A stretch of 64,000 bases of DNA from Geodermatophilus nigrescens (lineage in GTDB: Bacteria > Actinomycetota > Actinomycetes > Mycobacteriales > Geodermatophilaceae). The stretch lies in the NCBI RefSeq assembly GCF_900129495.1, contig NZ_FQVX01000001.1:186001-250000 (forward strand), read 5' to 3'. The position numbers were made by a program, and so were the translations under genes. Positions 8,647-17,401 of the stretch are shown one piece after another (position 1 is the stretch's first letter; every line of letters starts with the position of its first letter). The notes under the pieces are model-generated. The model did no database searches. It was not told where the DNA came from and saw only the letters and a list, made by a program, of their open reading frames with translations.

Positions 8647-10143
8647 GTGGAATTCCACCTCCTCCAGCGCGCGATCAGGGGTTCGGCTTCGTGGCTGACC
8701 CTGGCCGTGGTGATCGGGGCACTTCTCGGGCTCGGCGCCTGGTACGTGCTGCCGTCGGCATACCAGGCGTCCTCCGTCCTGGTCATGGACAGCACCGCCG
8801 TCACGGTGCCTGGACAGCAACCGTTCTCCGGCGATCCCGAGCGTTACGTCACGAGCGAGATGGAGTTGCTCCGTGGTCGGGACATAGCCGACGAGGCGGG
8901 CGCCCGGGTCACCCCTCCGTTGACGGGAGAGGACGTGCTGCAGGCGATCAGCCTGTCCCACGTCACGGGGACCGACGTGGTGACGGTCTCGGCCCGGGCT
9001 GGGAGCGCGTCGGAGGCCGAAGCTGTCGCGCAGGCCGTCACGGCCACGTACGTCGAGCGGCGCCAGGCCGCGTCCCAGGCCGCGGTCCAGGCGCAACGGC
9101 AGCCTCTCGAGGATCGCGCCCGTGCACTGGAGTCCCGGTTGAGTTCCGAGGACCTCTCTCCGGCCTTGGCCAGCGCGTTGAGCGTGCAGGCGGCACAGGT
9201 CGCCGAGGACCTGGCACGGCTGGCGGACCCAGGGGCCGTCAGGGACGGGACACGAGTCATCGAGGGCGCGGGTGGTGCTGTCCTCTCTCGAGCCGTCGGT
9301 CTCCTCCCCGCGGTGCTCGCCGGGGCGGGCCTGGCGGCCCTCCTCGCGCTCGTCGGTGCCGTGCTCCGGGAGTCACGTCGTCCGCACGTCACGGATGCGG
9401 ATCAGGTCTCACTCATCACCGGTCGCCCCGTCGCGGCGGTGTTCCCGCGTGTGCGGCGAGCTGACCTCAGGAAGGGGAGGTCGCTCCTGCGCCGCGTCGA
9501 CGAGCCGGCGCGGCGGCTGGCGGCCCGTCTGGCGCCAGCCGGGTCCGAGGCGCGGCCCGTCGTCATCGCGGTCTCCTCCGCTGCCACGACTGCTGCGGTC
9601 AGTTCGACCGTCTGGGCGCTGCTGGCGCTCAGCCTCGCGCGAGACGGCCTCCGGGTCCTCGCCGTGACACTCGAGTCACGTCCCGAGGCGCTGGCGCTGC
9701 TCGGCGGGACGCCGACAGGGGACGCGCCGACGAGGCATGCGAGCGGTCGCAGCGAGTCGGTCGGGAACGCAAGCGCCGATCAGTCCGTCGATGCCTCGGC
9801 CGGCGATTCGGACTCGGCGGATCAGGTCGGTTCGACAGGATGGGTCTGGTCTCCGGCCGCCGCGCCGGGAGTCATCGTCAGCCGTCGCCCGGACCGACTG
9901 AGGCCGACCGCCGAGGACGTCCTGAACGGGCAGCCCGGAGAGTTGGCCGCCTTTGATGCGGTCGTGGTGGACGCTCCGCCCGTGAACCTGTCCGGTCTCG
10001 CGCAGTCCCTCGCGCGGACCGCGGACGAGGTCGTCCTCGTGGTCCCCGTCCGTGGGCAGTCCGAGTCGGACCTGCGACTCGCGGTCACGGCCGTCGAGGA
10101 AGAGGGCAAGGCAGCGCTGCACGTCGTGGTGGCGCGTCCGTGA
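8647..10143 (+). CDS. Wzz/Wzc-like chain-length regulator with degenerate tyrosine-kinase domain
   Basis: A 498-residue protein with the layout of an actinobacterial Wzc-type co-polymerase: membrane helix 1 at about residues 17-37, an extracytoplasmic region with Wzz features (SVLVMDS, then a coiled-coil-prone segment near 140-185), helix 2 at about 218-240, then a cytoplasmic domain. The cytoplasmic part resembles a BY-kinase (VVIAVSSAATTAAVSSTVW, FDAVVVDAPPVNLSG, VVLVVPVRGQSESDLRLAV), but the Walker A Gly-Lys-Ser/Thr is missing and there is no Tyr cluster at the C-terminus. It probably controls chain length without kinase activity. GTG start with AGGTGA upstream; the end overlaps the polymerase gene (GTGA). 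Confidence 0.82.
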   Translation: MEFHLLQRAIRGSASWLTLAVVIGALLGLGAWYVLPSAYQASSVLVMDSTAVTVPGQQPFSGDPERYVTSEMELLRGRDIADEAGARVTPPLTGEDVLQAISLSHVTGTDVVTVSARAGSASEAEAVAQAVTATYVERRQAASQAAVQAQRQPLEDRARALESRLSSEDLSPALASALSVQAAQVAEDLARLADPGAVRDGTRVIEGAGGAVLSRAVGLLPAVLAGAGLAALLALVGAVLRESRRPHVTDADQVSLITGRPVAAVFPRVRRADLRKGRSLLRRVDEPARRLAARLAPAGSEARPVVIAVSSAATTAAVSSTVWALLALSLARDGLRVLAVTLESRPEALALLGGTPTGDAPTRHASGRSESVGNASADQSVDASAGDSDSADQVGSTGWVWSPAAAPGVIVSRRPDRLRPTAEDVLNGQPGELAAFDAVVVDAPPVNLSGLAQSLARTADEVVLVVPVRGQSESDLRLAVTAVEEEGKAALHVVVARP

Positions 10144-11414
10144 CCACAGACTTGGACGGGAGGACGTCCAGGCGGACCGAGCGACTGGCAGCGCTCCTCC
10201 TCGCCGTGACCTTCGTGTTGGCGCAGTGGTCGGACATCCCGGCCTGTCGCTGGCTCCTCCGTGGCCTGCCGGTCGTCGTCCTGCTGGTCCTGGTCTCCCT
10301 CAGCCCACGTGCACGGGCGCGCCTCACGATGCCGTTGCCTCTAGGCTCGTTCCTGCTGTGGGCCTGTGCGTCCGTCATCTGGTCGATCGACGCGCAGAAC
10401 TCACTCCGTCGACTGACGGAGGCCGTCGCCCTCATCGCCGTCGGGTGGATGGTCGGCCAGACACTGGGACTCGCCGGCAGCCGACGGGTACTTGCGCGCT
10501 GCGTGCAGGTCCTCTTGCTCGCGTCCGTCGTCACGCACCTCGTGGCACCCGCGTGGGCCTCCGCTCCGGCGGGCGACGGAGCGCCGGGGTGGCACGGGCC
10601 CTTCCCGCACAAGAACGCGTTCGGGTTCTTCTGTGCCCTGGCCGTGGTGACCCTCTACTGCCAGATGCCGGCCGGATGGCGGCGACGGGCATGGCTGGTC
10701 CTCGCCCTCTTCCTGCTCGTGATGAGCGAGTCCGCCAGTGCTCTCGCCGCGACGGTGGCAGCCATCGGAGTGCTGACCTGGCAGACCATGCGTACGGAAC
10801 GTCCGGGGCCTGCTCCCAGGGCGGTCGCGGACGTCATCGCGCTCGCCGTGCTGGTGACCATGGCGGCCGTCGTGGCGCTGCGTCCCCAGGGCGTGCTCGA
10901 GGTGCTCGGTCGCGACAGTTCACTCACGGGCCGTCGCGAGATCTGGATCGCCGTCATCCGCCAGATCCACGAGAGGCCGTTGGAGGGATTCGGCTTCGGG
11001 GGGGTCTGGGATCCGGCGAGCCCGGTGACGCTGGAGATGTGGCGGGAGGCTCGATTCCAGGCCTTCTACGCGCACAGCGGTTACCTCGATATCCCACTCC
11101 AGGTCGGATTGACCGGCTCCGTCCTGCTCGGCGCAGTCCTGGTGTCCGCGGTGGTCAGGGCGAGCCGGTCGCCCCTCCATCGCGACAGTGCCTGGGCGTT
11201 CGGGGTAGTCGCCGTCCTCCTCGTCACGGCCATCACGGAGAGCTCTCCGTTCACCGGGGACGGCCTGCTGCTGATCGCGCTCATGGCGTCCGTCCGCGGT
11301 CCGGGCATCAGCTCGGTCATGCCTCAAAAGCTGAGCGGGAGCGATGCGCGCGGCCCCTCCGGCCACCACCGTGTCGCGCCCGTTGTTCCGACTCCAGGAG
11401 ACCCATGGCGCTGA
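10140..11414 (+). CDS. O-antigen ligase/polymerase (Wzy-like) membrane protein
   Basis: A 424-residue polytopic membrane protein with about ten helices and a large periplasm-side loop containing GWHGPFPHKNAFGFF, the HKN motif typical of O-antigen ligase/Wzy-type proteins from Gram-positive bacteria. A second conserved segment is LTGRREIWIAVIRQIHERPLEGFGFG, matching the family's GR..IW....I...P..G.G pattern. It would polymerise flipped repeat units on the outer face of the membrane. It lies between the Wzz-like regulator and the flippase, with a GTGA overlap upstream and a 10-base overlap downstream, so the three are one translational unit. Confidence 0.85.
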   Translation: MTTDLDGRTSRRTERLAALLLAVTFVLAQWSDIPACRWLLRGLPVVVLLVLVSLSPRARARLTMPLPLGSFLLWACASVIWSIDAQNSLRRLTEAVALIAVGWMVGQTLGLAGSRRVLARCVQVLLLASVVTHLVAPAWASAPAGDGAPGWHGPFPHKNAFGFFCALAVVTLYCQMPAGWRRRAWLVLALFLLVMSESASALAATVAAIGVLTWQTMRTERPGPAPRAVADVIALAVLVTMAAVVALRPQGVLEVLGRDSSLTGRREIWIAVIRQIHERPLEGFGFGGVWDPASPVTLEMWREARFQAFYAHSGYLDIPLQVGLTGSVLLGAVLVSAVVRASRSPLHRDSAWAFGVVAVLLVTAITESSPFTGDGLLLIALMASVRGPGISSVMPQKLSGSDARGPSGHHRVAPVVPTPGDPWR

Positions 11415-12736
11415 TCGTGCCTAAACGGCTCGGGCGGCAGCGACCGACCGGAGGTCGACGGCTCGCTGGTGACACCTTGTGGGCATCAGCGGTCGAGGGG
11501 GTCACCATGACCTCGGGCCTGGTCGTGATGTACGTCATCAGTACTCGCCTCGGTCCTGAGGCATACGGCTTCTTCGTCGGTGCGCAGGCACTCGTCGCCA
11601 CGTTGGGGATGGTGTCCTACGCGGCGGTGGCGCAACTGCTCATGCAGGGCATCGTGCGGGACAGGAGACCCCCTCAGCAGGTCCTGTCCGCGTGTCTCAC
11701 CCTGTTGGCCGCGGCCGCTGCTGCCGCTTTCGCGGTAGGACTGGCCCTGCAGCCGCTGCTCTTCCCCGGGCTGGCGCTCCAGGTCTTTGTCCTGCTGGCG
11801 GTGGCGGAGCTGGTCGGAGCCGGCGTCGTGTCCCTAGGTGCGGCCTACCTCCAGGCCATGGACCGGTACCGGCACTCCGTTCTCGTGCGCCTGGTCCTGC
11901 TCGTGCTGCGGACGTCGACCGTGGTGGTGCTGGTCACGGGGGGTCAGGTCTCCCTCATCGCGGTCGCCTGGACCTACTGCGTCCTCGGGCTGCTCGCGGC
12001 TGGAACCGTCCTCGGGCAGCTGATGTGGCGGGAGCGGCTGTCCCTCCGGCCGGCCGTGCCCCGTCGTCGGGACGTCGGTGACGGAGCGTCCTTCGCCGGC
12101 GCCCTCCTCGCGTTCTCGGTCCACGAGGACGTCGACAAGATCCTGATGGTCCGTCTCACCGATCCGGCGACTGCCGGCCTCTACGGCGCCGCCTATCGCG
12201 CCGTCCAGGTCGCCGCAGCTCCGATCAAGGCACTCGTCACGGCGTCCCACCGGCGCTTCCTGCAACACGACGACGATCGCAAGGGAGAGCACGTCCGCCG
12301 CTCGTTCCGTTTCACTCTGCTCGGGACTGCCTATGGCCTCACGGCCGGTCTGATCGTCGTCATGGCTGCCCCACTGCTTCCCCTGGTCCTGGGTGAGGAC
12401 TACGAGGGATCGGTGGACATGGTCCGTGTGCTCGCAGCCCTCGTGGTCCTCCGAGGTCTCGGAGGCTTCGCCTTCAACGGACTCTTGGGCTTCGGCGCAC
12501 ATGGCCACCGACTGGTGGTCATCACCGGGGCGGCGACCACGGCGGCCGTGCTCACCGTCGTGTTGGTCCCCCACCTCTCGTGGCTCGGAGGAGCTCTTGC
12601 CACTCTGATGGCCGAGGCCGTCTTCGTCCTCGGTTCCTGGGCTCACCTGGTCAGGCGTCAACATCGTCATGACTCGGCCGTCACCGAGGCGGACAGTGCG
12701 GATGGCTCCGTCCTGCACGACGAGCCCGCGCGGTGA
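11405..12736 (+). CDS. Wzx-type polysaccharide flippase (MOP superfamily)
   Basis: A 443-residue protein with about twelve hydrophobic helices, of the polysaccharide-transport branch of the MOP superfamily. N-terminal landmarks are DTLWASAVEGVTMTSGLVVM and ISTRLGPEAYGFFVGAQAL, the usual opening helix pair of Wzx proteins (xxLGPExYGxFxxxxAL). ATG 11405 is chosen because AGGAG stands just upstream. It would translocate undecaprenyl-linked repeat units from the cytoplasmic to the outer face. Last gene of the cassette on this strand; the 3' end faces the GH16 gene ten bases away. Confidence 0.86.
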   Translation: MALIVPKRLGRQRPTGGRRLAGDTLWASAVEGVTMTSGLVVMYVISTRLGPEAYGFFVGAQALVATLGMVSYAAVAQLLMQGIVRDRRPPQQVLSACLTLLAAAAAAAFAVGLALQPLLFPGLALQVFVLLAVAELVGAGVVSLGAAYLQAMDRYRHSVLVRLVLLVLRTSTVVVLVTGGQVSLIAVAWTYCVLGLLAAGTVLGQLMWRERLSLRPAVPRRRDVGDGASFAGALLAFSVHEDVDKILMVRLTDPATAGLYGAAYRAVQVAAAPIKALVTASHRRFLQHDDDRKGEHVRRSFRFTLLGTAYGLTAGLIVVMAAPLLPLVLGEDYEGSVDMVRVLAALVVLRGLGGFAFNGLLGFGAHGHRLVVITGAATTAAVLTVVLVPHLSWLGGALATLMAEAVFVLGSWAHLVRRQHRHDSAVTEADSADGSVLHDEPAR

Positions 12737-12746
12737 GCCCAACGGG

Positions 12747-13964
12747 TCACGCGGGGCGGTCGTCCCAGCGTCGTATGTAGTCGACCTCCATGGTCCAGCG
12801 ATCAGGGCTGGACTCCTGGCTCCTCTGTCCCTCGGGGAACCAGGAACCGTCCATCGCGACGTTGAGCCGGATCGACATCCGGACGCCGTCGAAGAACGCG
12901 GCGTCGGCACCGGTCAGTTCGCCGACGACGACGCCGTCACGGAGGAAGCGCAGCTGGCCGGGCTGCCAGTCCAGGGCGTACACGTGCCAAGCCGTCGTGT
13001 CCGCGTCGACTGAGGCGACATCGATCTGTCCTGTCGCGGTGCGTGCACCGGGTGCCGGGCCGATCCTCCCGTCGACCTTCACCGCCTGGTGCACCGTGAC
13101 CGTCCACGGCTGCCCGTCGGGGTGGCCGAAGACCTCGAAGAGGTCGATCTCAGCCTGCTCGTGTCCCGGGTTCTGGCCGTCGGCGGCGAAGAACCAGAGA
13201 GCCGGCCAACCCCCTTGTACGGGTGCAGCCGTCCGCATGCGGAACTCGTAGTAGCCGTAGCCGAACGTGGCGTCAGGGCGATCTGTGTTCGAGAGGAGGA
13301 TCCCGCCCGTCCACGGAGGGGCGTAACCAGGGTTCTGTGTGTTCAACTCGGCGATAGACGTGCGCCAGCTGGCCGGCGTCCGCGAAGCGGTGATGGACAG
13401 AACGCCGTCGGACACGCTGAACGGGGACCGAGGGCTCCCGGCGACGTCCTGCGCGGGATTGAGGAACCAGGTACCTGGGGTGTCGCCGTCGAAGCCCGCG
13501 TAGCCGGCGTCGATCGGCTGCCAGACGTCATTGGCTCGCCAGAAGCCGTTGGGATTCGTGCCAGAGGCGAGGTCGAGAGAGTCGAACTCGTCAGCCCACG
13601 TCGGCTGCACCGGCTTAGGTACGGGAGACGAAGGGGAGGTCGAGGGAGCGCCGGAGGGCGCGCTCGGGCTCGACTCCGGGTCCGAGGGCGGGGCGGTTGC
13701 TGCTGGTGTGGAGGAGGCCGGGGGGGCCGTGGGCGAGGGGCTCCCCGGTCGCGGTCGACCGTTCCCTGTCACCCCTCCGGGAGCACGTGACGGGCTCGCG
13801 TCCTGTCCCCCGGCAGACGGCGGCCCGCTCCGGTCGCCCCTGCTTGCGGCGCTGTCCGTCGCCAGCGGATCGCCGGTGGGCGTGGACGAGGACGCGGTGC
13901 AGACCAGCGCGCTGGTCAGGACGACCGCAGCGCAGGAAACAGTCACACTGTTGCGACGGCGCAC
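12747..13964 (-). CDS. secreted glycoside hydrolase family 16 enzyme
   Basis: A 405-residue exported enzyme: signal peptide (residues 1-25), a low-complexity Ser/Pro/Ala linker to about residue 120, then a GH16 jelly-roll domain. The catalytic signature ExDxxE is intact as EIDLFE at 272-277 (nucleophile Glu272, acid/base Glu277). Other conserved parts are TWADEFDSLD at the domain start, GYGYYEFRMRTA and WPALWFF. GH16 enzymes cleave beta-1,3/1,4-glucans, galactans and related glycans; placed against the first EPS cassette, it probably trims or releases that polymer. GTG start with GAGGAG upstream. Read toward the cassette, so separately controlled. Confidence 0.9.
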   Translation of the reverse strand: MRRRNSVTVSCAAVVLTSALVCTASSSTPTGDPLATDSAASRGDRSGPPSAGGQDASPSRAPGGVTGNGRPRPGSPSPTAPPASSTPAATAPPSDPESSPSAPSGAPSTSPSSPVPKPVQPTWADEFDSLDLASGTNPNGFWRANDVWQPIDAGYAGFDGDTPGTWFLNPAQDVAGSPRSPFSVSDGVLSITASRTPASWRTSIAELNTQNPGYAPPWTGGILLSNTDRPDATFGYGYYEFRMRTAAPVQGGWPALWFFAADGQNPGHEQAEIDLFEVFGHPDGQPWTVTVHQAVKVDGRIGPAPGARTATGQIDVASVDADTTAWHVYALDWQPGQLRFLRDGVVVGELTGADAAFFDGVRMSIRLNVAMDGSWFPEGQRSQESSPDRWTMEVDYIRRWDDRPA

Positions 13965-14339
13965 GAGAGACTCCTCATGCCGGATGCAGGGGCGTGGTGG
14001 GCGGCAGGGGGCTGCCGGCGGCCTCGGGCCGACCGAGGAGGAGCGGCGACGCTCCTCGACACGATGTGTGTCCCCCGATGGTGACAGTCGTCCAGTCGGG
14101 CGGCGACAGCTCCCGAGGCACCTGTGGCGGGTGGTGCAGAGGTACCGGATGAGGTCGCCGATGTGAGGTGCCGATCACCAGTGCGATGGCGCTGCTGTGA
14201 CTCAGGGCATGACGCTGGCTCTCGACTGGATCTGTTGTGCCACACGGATCGCCCATACCATCTGGGTGGTTGAGCGTGGAATCACCGCGCTGGCCATCTA
14301 CACCGCCGCCCTCGCGGCGGGTGGGCACGGGGGCTCGCC
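13965..14339. promoter_or_regulatory. divergent promoter region between GH16 gene and priming transferase
   Basis: A 375-base gene-free stretch between two divergent genes. On the plus strand TTGTGC (14235-14240) and TACCAT (14256-14261), 15 bases apart, form a plausible though slightly tight promoter, putting transcription start near 14268. At the right end GGGGG (14329-14333) stands six bases before the proposed ATC start at 14340. The GH16 promoter should lie in the left part but I cannot point to clear boxes. No coding sequence is convincing here. Confidence 0.45.
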
Positions 14340-15851
14340 ATCAGTAGCAGCGTTCGTCGTGACGGATCCGTTCGTCACCAGGTCGTCGTATCGTCCCACC
14401 GAGGGTGGGGCGTCTTCGCGTCGCGTCTGCGGGGGGAGGGGACAGCAGCCCGCCGCGCCTGGCGGGGGCGATACGTCCGCCGGGCCATCGCGGCTGACGC
14501 GCTCGCCGCGGGAGTTGCGGGGGTCGTCGGCTACTCGATCCGCTTCGGCGCCGACCAGTCGCAGGCCACGGACGCTTCCCTCTGGTTCGCCGCACTCCTG
14601 CCGATGGTGTGGGTCCTGGCCATGCTCGTCGGTCGCGCCTACGAGGAGCGGTTCCTCTGGGTCGGGCCCGAGGAGTTCCGGCGTGTCTTCGACGCTGCGG
14701 TCCTCCTGCTCGCAGCCGTCGCCACGGTCTCGTGGGGCCTCGACATCGACGTGGCCCGCGGCTTCGTCGTCGTCGCTCTGCCCCTGGCGACCGCGCTGAC
14801 GCTCGCCTCTCGTCTGGCCCACCGCCAGTGGCTGAAGCGGGAACGTGGTCGTGGCAGGTACCAGCAGACGACCCTCCTCGTCGGGCACCGCAGCGCGGTC
14901 GGCGCGCTCGACGAGCAGATCGACCGCGAGGCGCACCACGGCCTCACGGTGATCGGCTGCTGCCTCCCCGACAGCCGGTACGCCGCGGACGCCTTCAACG
15001 GGCTCCCTGTCCTCGGCGGCCTCGACGAGGTCGCCCGGGTGGTCCGCGAGTACGAGGTGGACACCGTCGCCGTGCTGCCCTGCCCCGAGCTCGACGGCCC
15101 GTCGCTGCGCCGGCTCGGCTGGGAGCTCGAGGACACGCAGGCCGAGTTGCTGCTCGCCCCGGCCGTGACGGAGATCGTCGGGCCGCGGGTGCGCATCCGG
15201 CCGGTCAGCGGCCTGCCGCTGCTGCACATGGAGCGTCCGGAGCTCAAGGGCGTCCGCCGCCTCACCAAGGAGGCGTTCGACCGCACCAGCGCCGCGGTGG
15301 GGCTGCTCCTCTTCCTCCCGCTCCTGCTCGGTGTGGCGCTGGCGGTCAAGGTCACCAGCCGGGGACCAATCTTCTTCCGGCAGGAGCGCGTGGGCCGGGA
15401 CGGCAAAGCCTTCGGCATGCTCAAGTTCCGCAGCATGGTGGTCGGCGCCGACCGGATGGTCGACGAGATGGCCGGTCAGGCCGACGGCAACGGTGTCCTG
15501 TTCAAGAAGAAGGTAGACCCGCGCGTCACCCGCGTCGGGCGGGTGCTGCGCCGGTACTCGATCGACGAACTGCCGCAGCTGATCAACGTCCTCAAGGGCG
15601 ACATGTCCCTGGTGGGCCCGCGGCCCCCGCTGCAGCGTGAGGTCGACCAGTACGGCTACGACATGCACCGACGCTTCCTGGTCAAGCCGGGTCTCACCGG
15701 CCTGTGGCAGGTCAGCGGCCGCTCGGACCTGTCGTGGGACGACTCGGTGCGCATCGACGTCCGCTACGTGGAGAACTGGTCGCTGGCCTTCGACGCGATG
15801 ATCCTGTGGAAGACCGTGGGTGCCGTCGTCCGTGGCTCCGGCGCGTACTGA
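14340..15851 (+). CDS. polyprenyl phosphate sugar-1-phosphate transferase (WbaP-like), probable ATC start
   Basis: A 503-residue priming phosphoglycosyltransferase that loads a sugar-1-phosphate onto undecaprenyl phosphate. It has four N-terminal helices, a CoA-binding-like middle domain, one more membrane element near 320, and the catalytic domain with [37 protein letters not shown] (Asp-Glu dyad) and [18 protein letters not shown]. Homology to the paralogue at 19102-20616 (504 residues) continues through [23 protein letters not shown] well upstream of any in-frame ATG, GTG or TTG. The only sensible start is ATC 14340: it aligns with the paralogue's ATG, and both share CACGGGG upstream. Product length then matches the paralogue to one residue. 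An upstream base error is the alternative. Confidence 0.85.
   Translation: MSSSVRRDGSVRHQVVVSSHRGWGVFASRLRGEGTAARRAWRGRYVRRAIAADALAAGVAGVVGYSIRFGADQSQATDASLWFAALLPMVWVLAMLVGRAYEERFLWVGPEEFRRVFDAAVLLLAAVATVSWGLDIDVARGFVVVALPLATALTLASRLAHRQWLKRERGRGRYQQTTLLVGHRSAVGALDEQIDREAHHGLTVIGCCLPDSRYAADAFNGLPVLGGLDEVARVVREYEVDTVAVLPCPELDGPSLRRLGWELEDTQAELLLAPAVTEIVGPRVRIRPVSGLPLLHMERPELKGVRRLTKEAFDRTSAAVGLLLFLPLLLGVALAVKVTSRGPIFFRQERVGRDGKAFGMLKFRSMVVGADRMVDEMAGQADGNGVLFKKKVDPRVTRVGRVLRRYSIDELPQLINVLKGDMSLVGPRPPLQREVDQYGYDMHRRFLVKPGLTGLWQVSGRSDLSWDDSVRIDVRYVENWSLAFDAMILWKTVGAVVRGSGAY
15714..15794 (+). repeat. left arm of an 81-bp perfect inverted repeat
   Basis: These 81 bases, inside the catalytic-domain coding sequence of the first priming transferase, are the exact reverse complement of 19159-19239 in the second, by eye comparison. 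Flanking similarity continues with mismatches. The arms enclose about 3.4 kb. Confidence 0.8.
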
Positions 15852-16101
15852 GCGTCCGACGGCGAGTCTGCGTCGTCCCGGTGCCGACGCGGTCCTCCGG
15901 TGGCTGTTCGCCCTGGTGGCCGCCGGGATGCTGACGGCGTTCGCGGCGCTGCTGCTGACCGGACGCTATTTCAACGAAGGACCCGTGCTCGTCTCGCTGA
16001 GCGAGACGCACGGCCTGCACAAGGGCGACGTCTTCGTCATCACCGGCTGGGCGGCCGGGATGCTGTCGCTGACGGGCCTGCTGCTGGTCCGCCGGCGCTG
16101 A
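15820..16101 (+). CDS. small two-helix membrane protein (family A)
   Basis: Up to 93 residues, paralogous to the protein at 739-984. After a variable 25-residue head come VLRWLFALVAAGMLTAFAAL (helix 1), the conserved loop NEGPVLVSLSETHGLHKGD and helix 2 (about 68-88), ending in basic LLVRRR. The frame begins at GTG 15820 or 15832, inside the end of the upstream priming transferase (overlap up to 32 bases), so translation is probably coupled to it. The coupling ties this unknown family to exopolysaccharide priming. No function is established; a small accessory or stabilising subunit of the transferase would be a reasonable guess. Confidence 0.65.
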   Translation: MPSSVAPARTERPTASLRRPGADAVLRWLFALVAAGMLTAFAALLLTGRYFNEGPVLVSLSETHGLHKGDVFVITGWAAGMLSLTGLLLVRRR

Positions 16102-16103
16102 GC

Positions 16104-16250
16104 TCAGGCGGCGACGCGGCGCCGGAGCAGGGCGCCGGACGGCGCGATGCCGCAGGCCGCGGCCGCCATCAGCAGCGAGCCGTGCTCGGCCACGAACACG
16201 TGCAGCGCCAGCCAGGTCGAGCCGAGGAGGAAGGACACGCCCCGGAGCAT
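16104..16250 (-). CDS. very small hydrophobic protein
   Basis: A 48-residue reading frame starting at ATG 16250 (MLRGVSFLLGSTWLALHVF), with two short hydrophobic segments and a basic end (LLRRRVAA). It lies 62 bases downstream of the LCP gene on the same strand and ends back to back with the preceding plus-strand gene. No SD is obvious, and no family is recognised. It could be a genuine small membrane protein co-transcribed with the LCP gene, or a chance frame. Confidence 0.35.
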   Translation of the reverse strand: MLRGVSFLLGSTWLALHVFVAEHGSLLMAAAACGIAPSGALLRRRVAA

Positions 16251-16312
16251 GATCGCCAGGCGCCGGAGCGCCCCGGTGCCCCTGGGGTGTCGGGGACGGG
16301 TGGGGCGGATGG

Positions 16313-17392
16313 TCAGCGCGGGACGTCGGGGAGCGCCTGGCCGGTGAACTCGTCGGCGTTCAGGGCCAGCGAGTCGTTGCGCAGGTAGGCCCACATGCGC
16401 TCGCCGGTGACGTCGTCGAGGTAGACGACGCTGGCCGGGCCCTCCATGCCGGTGCCGAGCACGGGCGCGGTGAACGACTGGACGTTCTCCGGCCGCAGGC
16501 CGCGCAGCGAGTAGGCGAGCCCCAGCAGGTCGCCGTTGCCGAGGGCGTCGTCGACGGCGACGGCGCTGGTGACCGACAGCAGGGCGGCGTCGAGGCGGCC
16601 CGGGTCGGTGAGCGTGCCGGAGCTGAACAGCTGGGTGAACACGGCCTCGAGGTACTGCTGCTGGCGGCGCACCCGGTCGAAGTCGCCGCCGGGCAGACCG
16701 TAGCGCTGGCCGAGGTACCAGCGGGCCTGGTCGCCGTCGAGGTGGTTGACGCCGGCCGGGAAGGTGTACGGCCCGTTGCTGGTGGTCTCGGCGACGACGA
16801 CGTCGACCCCGCCGAGGTCGTCGGTGACCGCGACGATCCCCTCGAAGTCGATGGCCACGTAGTGGTCGATGCGAACGTCCGTCAGCTGCTCGACGGTCTG
16901 GATGAGCAACGAGGGACCGCCGTAGGCGTAGGCCGCGTTGATCTTGTTCCTGCCGTACCCGGGGATGTCCACCCAGGAGTCACGAGGGATCGAGACGAGC
17001 TGGGCGTGCTGCCGGTCGCCGGTGAAGCGGGCGATCATGATGGCGTCGGAGCGGCCACCGGAGGCGATGCCCTCGTCCGCGCTGCCGCGGCTGTCGGTGC
17101 CCACCAGGAGGAAGGTGACCGGCTCGGCGCCGGCGGGCTGCGCCGGGGTGGCCGGCGCCGGACGGGCCTCCTCGTCGAGGTCCGTGAAGACGTCGGCGAC
17201 GCGGTCGATGTTGCCGCCGTAGCGGTCGGTCAGGTACCAGAGCCCACCACCGACCAGGGCCACGAGCAGCAGCACCAGCACGGTCAGCGCGACGAGGAAC
17301 CGCCGGAGTCCGCGACGACGGTGCCGGTGCGGCTCCGGTGCGGCCGGCTCGTCGGTGAGCAGCGTCGAGCCGCTCGGTGCCTCGTCGGCCAT
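16313..17392 (-). CDS. LytR-CpsA-Psr (LCP) family cell-wall glycopolymer transferase
   Basis: A 359-residue type II membrane protein: short cytoplasmic tail with the basic run RHRRRGLRRF, one helix (about 35-57), then the LCP domain. Family landmarks are FLLVGTDSRG, SGGRSDAIMIARF, VSIPRDSWVDIPGYGRNKIN, and RVRRQQQYLEAVF, which carry the conserved Asp and Arg residues that bind the pyrophosphate of the lipid-linked donor. LCP enzymes move glycopolymers from undecaprenyl diphosphate to peptidoglycan. Its position between two priming transferases and beside UDP-glucose dehydrogenase suggests it attaches the locally made glycan to the wall. ATG 17392 is preferred over upstream in-frame codons for its G-rich SD. 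Confidence 0.9.
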   Translation of the reverse strand: MADEAPSGSTLLTDEPAAPEPHRHRRRGLRRFLVALTVLVLLLVALVGGGLWYLTDRYGGNIDRVADVFTDLDEEARPAPATPAQPAGAEPVTFLLVGTDSRGSADEGIASGGRSDAIMIARFTGDRQHAQLVSIPRDSWVDIPGYGRNKINAAYAYGGPSLLIQTVEQLTDVRIDHYVAIDFEGIVAVTDDLGGVDVVVAETTSNGPYTFPAGVNHLDGDQARWYLGQRYGLPGGDFDRVRRQQQYLEAVFTQLFSSGTLTDPGRLDAALLSVTSAVAVDDALGNGDLLGLAYSLRGLRPENVQSFTAPVLGTGMEGPASVVYLDDVTGERMWAYLRNDSLALNADEFTGQALPDVPR

Positions 17393-17401
17393 GCCCCACC
17401 C

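Noticed and set aside
16251..16394. Longer N-terminal extension of the 48-residue minus-strand frame
   Set aside because: The extra residues are Arg/Pro-rich, overlap the LCP coding region on the same strand and contain no start with an SD.
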